Shown: in pieces, positions 6,665 to 7,932 of the stretch | Position numbering within the stretch: position 1 is the first letter of the stretch | Layout of the letters: each line of letters opens with the position of its first letter | NCBI GenBank assembly: GCA_032160545.1 | Contig: JAVHVN010000065.1 | Location: 1 to 7,932, forward strand | Length of the DNA stretch: 7,932 nucleotides | Direction of reading: 5' to 3' | From: DATGFB01 sp032160545 | GTDB lineage: Bacteria > Actinomycetota > Actinomycetes > Mycobacteriales > Jatrophihabitantaceae | Program-made: the position numbers and the translations under genes | Notes under the pieces: model-generated | What the model was told of the DNA's origin: nothing | What the model saw: the letters and a program-made list of their open reading frames with translations, nothing else | The model's database searches: none

Positions 6665-6901
6665 TCACTTGCTGGGTTGCGGCGCCGTGCAGTGGACCTT
6701 CGGATTTGCGCCCGCATAGTTGAGCGGACCGGCAAGAATCGTGACCGCTATGGTGCCGGCCTTCGCACACGTCGTCGGGGAGCCGCTGTAGTAGTGGCGC
6801 TGGCCCGCCGCCACCGCGCCGATGATCAGCCACACCACCAGCAGAAGCCCGACTATTCCGATCCCACCCGACGTGCGTCCATAATCGCGTCTGATCACCA
6901 T
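6665..6901 (-). CDS. Small single-pass membrane protein of unknown function
   Basis: This is a 78-aa protein with one strong transmembrane segment (about residues 13-33: IGIVGLLLVVWLIIGAVAAG) preceded by the basic MVIRRDYGR. The C-terminal part is predicted outside: it carries QRHYYS, two cysteines (C45 and C71) and ends PQPSK. The cysteines could form a disulfide. The ATG at 6901 was chosen because it places a short basic region just before the membrane segment. An upstream in-frame ATG at 6973 would overlap the divergent gene's start and add residues without clear character. No good ribosome-binding site is visible at 6901. The composition suggests a conserved actinobacterial membrane protein rather than a chance frame, but I know no function. 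The gene is divergent from the 131-aa protein gene (70 bp apart). Confidence 0.72.
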   Translation of the reverse strand: MVIRRDYGRTSGGIGIVGLLLVVWLIIGAVAAGQRHYYSGSPTTCAKAGTIAVTILAGPLNYAGANPKVHCTAPQPSK

Positions 6902-6936
6902 GCGGCTGACGTACCCGCGTGAGATTTGAGTGAAAC

Positions 6937-6942
6937 TATTGT
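6937..6942 (+). promoter_or_regulatory. Candidate -10 element for the 131-aa protein gene
   Basis: TATTGT fits TAnnnT and lies 29 nt before the ATG at 6972, which would give a short leader carrying the GGAGGT ribosome-binding site. No matching -35 is clear. The short AT-rich patch at 6921-6942 is shared with the divergent small membrane-protein gene. Confidence 0.3.
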
Positions 6943-6971
6943 CCCCGAACCTCGTTCTGCGGAGGTAGCAC

Positions 6972-7367
6972 ATGGCCACGAACGCGCCCAATCTCGTCGA
7001 GCTGCAAAAGCTGCGCCTCGCGATGAACAAGTCGCTTCAGGAGCTCAGCAAGCAGACGACCGGATTGGAGAAGGCACTACGCGGCCACGGGGACGCGTCG
7101 CTGAGTGGCGCGGTCCACAAGCTGCGGCAGGGTTTGAAAGCCGCGGATGCACGTTTGGTCGACTCGCTCGACAAGGCGTTGAACGAGTCCGATCCGGGCA
7201 AGCGCACCGCGCTCTATGCCACGGCAGGCCGGACCGCGCGGGAGTTCCTCAAGCTCATCGACGGCGATCCTGCGGTGAAGCAGGTCGAGACCAACCCGCT
7301 GTCACCGGTGCCGGCCCGTGCGGCCGTGGCCAAGGTGCTGACAGCGCTGACGCGACTGCTCCCCTAG
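6972..7367 (+). CDS. 131-aa helical protein of unknown function
   Basis: The ATG at 6972 follows GGAGGT by 5 nt, a strong ribosome-binding site, and the frame ends at TAG 7365-7367. The protein has no signal peptide, membrane segment, cysteine or tryptophan. Residues about 6-36 and 43-71 are Leu/Lys/Glu-rich and amphipathic, as in helical bundles or short coiled coils. A shorter helical stretch spans about 77-97, a turn-rich segment (NPLSPVP) lies at about 108-114, and a last helix is at 115-130. I do not recognise the family. The arrangement suggests a small cytoplasmic all-helical protein, possibly a protein-protein interaction partner, but no function can be assigned. It is followed directly by a double stem-loop and is probably a single-gene transcript. 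Confidence 0.75.
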   Translation: MATNAPNLVELQKLRLAMNKSLQELSKQTTGLEKALRGHGDASLSGAVHKLRQGLKAADARLVDSLDKALNESDPGKRTALYATAGRTAREFLKLIDGDPAVKQVETNPLSPVPARAAVAKVLTALTRLLP

Positions 7368-7418
7368 CGTCGCCCGCCTCGGCGACGCCTCCGAGACGAT
7401 GTTGCTCGAAAGTCTCGG
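7367..7418 (+). terminator. Double stem-loop after the 131-aa protein gene
   Basis: GCGTCGCC (7367-7374) pairs perfectly with GGCGACGC (7381-7388) around a 6-nt loop, and its first base is the last base of the stop codon. Three bases later CCGAGAC (7391-7397) pairs with GTCTCGG (7412-7418) around a 14-nt loop. No T-run follows either stem. Tandem GC-rich hairpins directly after a stop codon fit transcription termination in actinobacteria. The second could instead be a regulatory site for the downstream phosphatase gene. Confidence 0.5.
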
Positions 7419-7468
7419 TCTGAATACGGGCTTCGCTCGATCATGACGCGTCGCTGCACACTGGGTTC

Positions 7469-7932
7469 ATGCCCGAGCACCGCCTCATCCTGATCCGCCA
7501 CGCGAAAGCCGGCGACGGCCCGGTCGACCTGGGCCGGCCACTCACAGCGCGGGGACATACCGACGCCCGCGCCATCGGCACGTGGCTGTCTGCCCAGGCG
7601 ATCGTCCCCGATCACGCCGTGGTGTCACCCGCAAGGCGAGCCGTTCAGACGTGGGACGAGATCGCCGATCATCTACCGACAGCGCCGACGCCGTTGATCG
7701 ACGAGCGGATCTACGACAACTCGGTGCCGAAGATTCTCGACGTCACCCGCGACACACCGCCACAGATCACAACGCTGGCGCTCGTCGGGCACAACCCCGG
7801 CATCGCCGCGTACGCAGACGCGCTCGACGACCACCGTGGGAATCTCGAGGCTCGCGAGGCTCTCAACCGCGGCTATCCCACCGCGTCCATTGCCGTGTTG
7901 ACCGTTCACGGAGCGTGGGCCGACCTCGAGCT
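7469..7932 (+). CDS. SixA-type histidine phosphatase family protein, partial (3' end outside window)
   Basis: The visible part is 154 complete codons from ATG 7469. The histidine-phosphatase signature RHAKA (R10-H11) lies near the N-terminus, with H11 the expected phospho-acceptor. SPARRAVQT (53-61) supplies the second active-site arginine and VGHNPG (106-111) the second catalytic histidine (H108). The spacing fits the short SixA branch (about 160 residues), so only a short C-terminal piece is probably missing. SixA of Escherichia coli dephosphorylates phosphohistidine in signalling and phosphotransferase proteins. The actinobacterial homologues are mostly unproven, so the substrate here is open. 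No convincing ribosome-binding site precedes the ATG, and no better in-frame start was found; leaderless translation is possible. No signal peptide is present. Confidence 0.92.
   Translation, partial: MPEHRLILIRHAKAGDGPVDLGRPLTARGHTDARAIGTWLSAQAIVPDHAVVSPARRAVQTWDEIADHLPTAPTPLIDERIYDNSVPKILDVTRDTPPQITTLALVGHNPGIAAYADALDDHRGNLEAREALNRGYPTASIAVLTVHGAWADLE

Noticed and set aside
5667..6833. In-frame upstream extension of the VOC protein to 649 aa
   Set aside because: The extension is antisense to the phosphodiesterase gene with shadow-like composition. The ATG at 5666 has a strong ribosome-binding site.

Overview
This window is high-GC DNA of a type usual for Actinomycetota. The taxonomic clues are GC-rich third positions, a cell-wall sorting signal of the LAXTG type (the motif used by class E sortases of Streptomyces and relatives), a two-module VOC protein resembling mycobacterial CFP30B (Rv0577), and a small membrane protein with an actinobacterial look. 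I cannot name the genus. No transposase, integrase, phage gene, CRISPR array or known defence or toxin module is visible.

Layout. Positions 1-4465 (minus strand) hold two large secreted surface-protein genes in tandem. The upstream one (4465-2270) encodes a complete 731-aa protein with a signal peptide, a glycine-rich domain, several bacterial Ig-like modules and a C-terminal LASTG sorting signal. The downstream one (1867 to beyond position 1) encodes a signal peptide, a long beta-rich N-terminal domain I cannot name and a series of Ig-like modules, and it is cut by the window edge. Between them lies a 402-bp spacer (1868-2269) with no convincing gene. It contains an 80-nt sequence that can fold into a closed multi-branch structure, and an unusually AT-rich stretch that probably carries a promoter. 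Positions 4742-4817 (minus) are a tRNA-Thr(CGT) gene with encoded CCA. Just upstream of it is a nearly perfect 15-bp inverted repeat, and a -10-like hexamer lies in its loop.

Positions 4884-5666 (minus) encode the VOC protein. It diverges from a glycerophosphodiester phosphodiesterase gene (5808-6632, plus). That gene converges on a 78-aa single-pass membrane protein (6665-6901, minus). The membrane protein gene is divergent from a 131-aa helical protein of unknown function (6972-7367, plus). A double stem-loop follows, and then a SixA-type histidine phosphatase (7469 to the window end, plus).

How the genes relate. The two Ig-like proteins are probably an adhesin or cell-envelope pair, one of them expected to be sortase-anchored. 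The genes from 4884 onward look like ordinary chromosomal housekeeping or metabolic genes with individual promoters, and nothing indicates they form one pathway. I see no evidence of a dramatic new system. The best leads are the structured spacer element, the hairpin with an embedded promoter before the tRNA, and the uncharacterised N-terminal domain of the partial surface protein.
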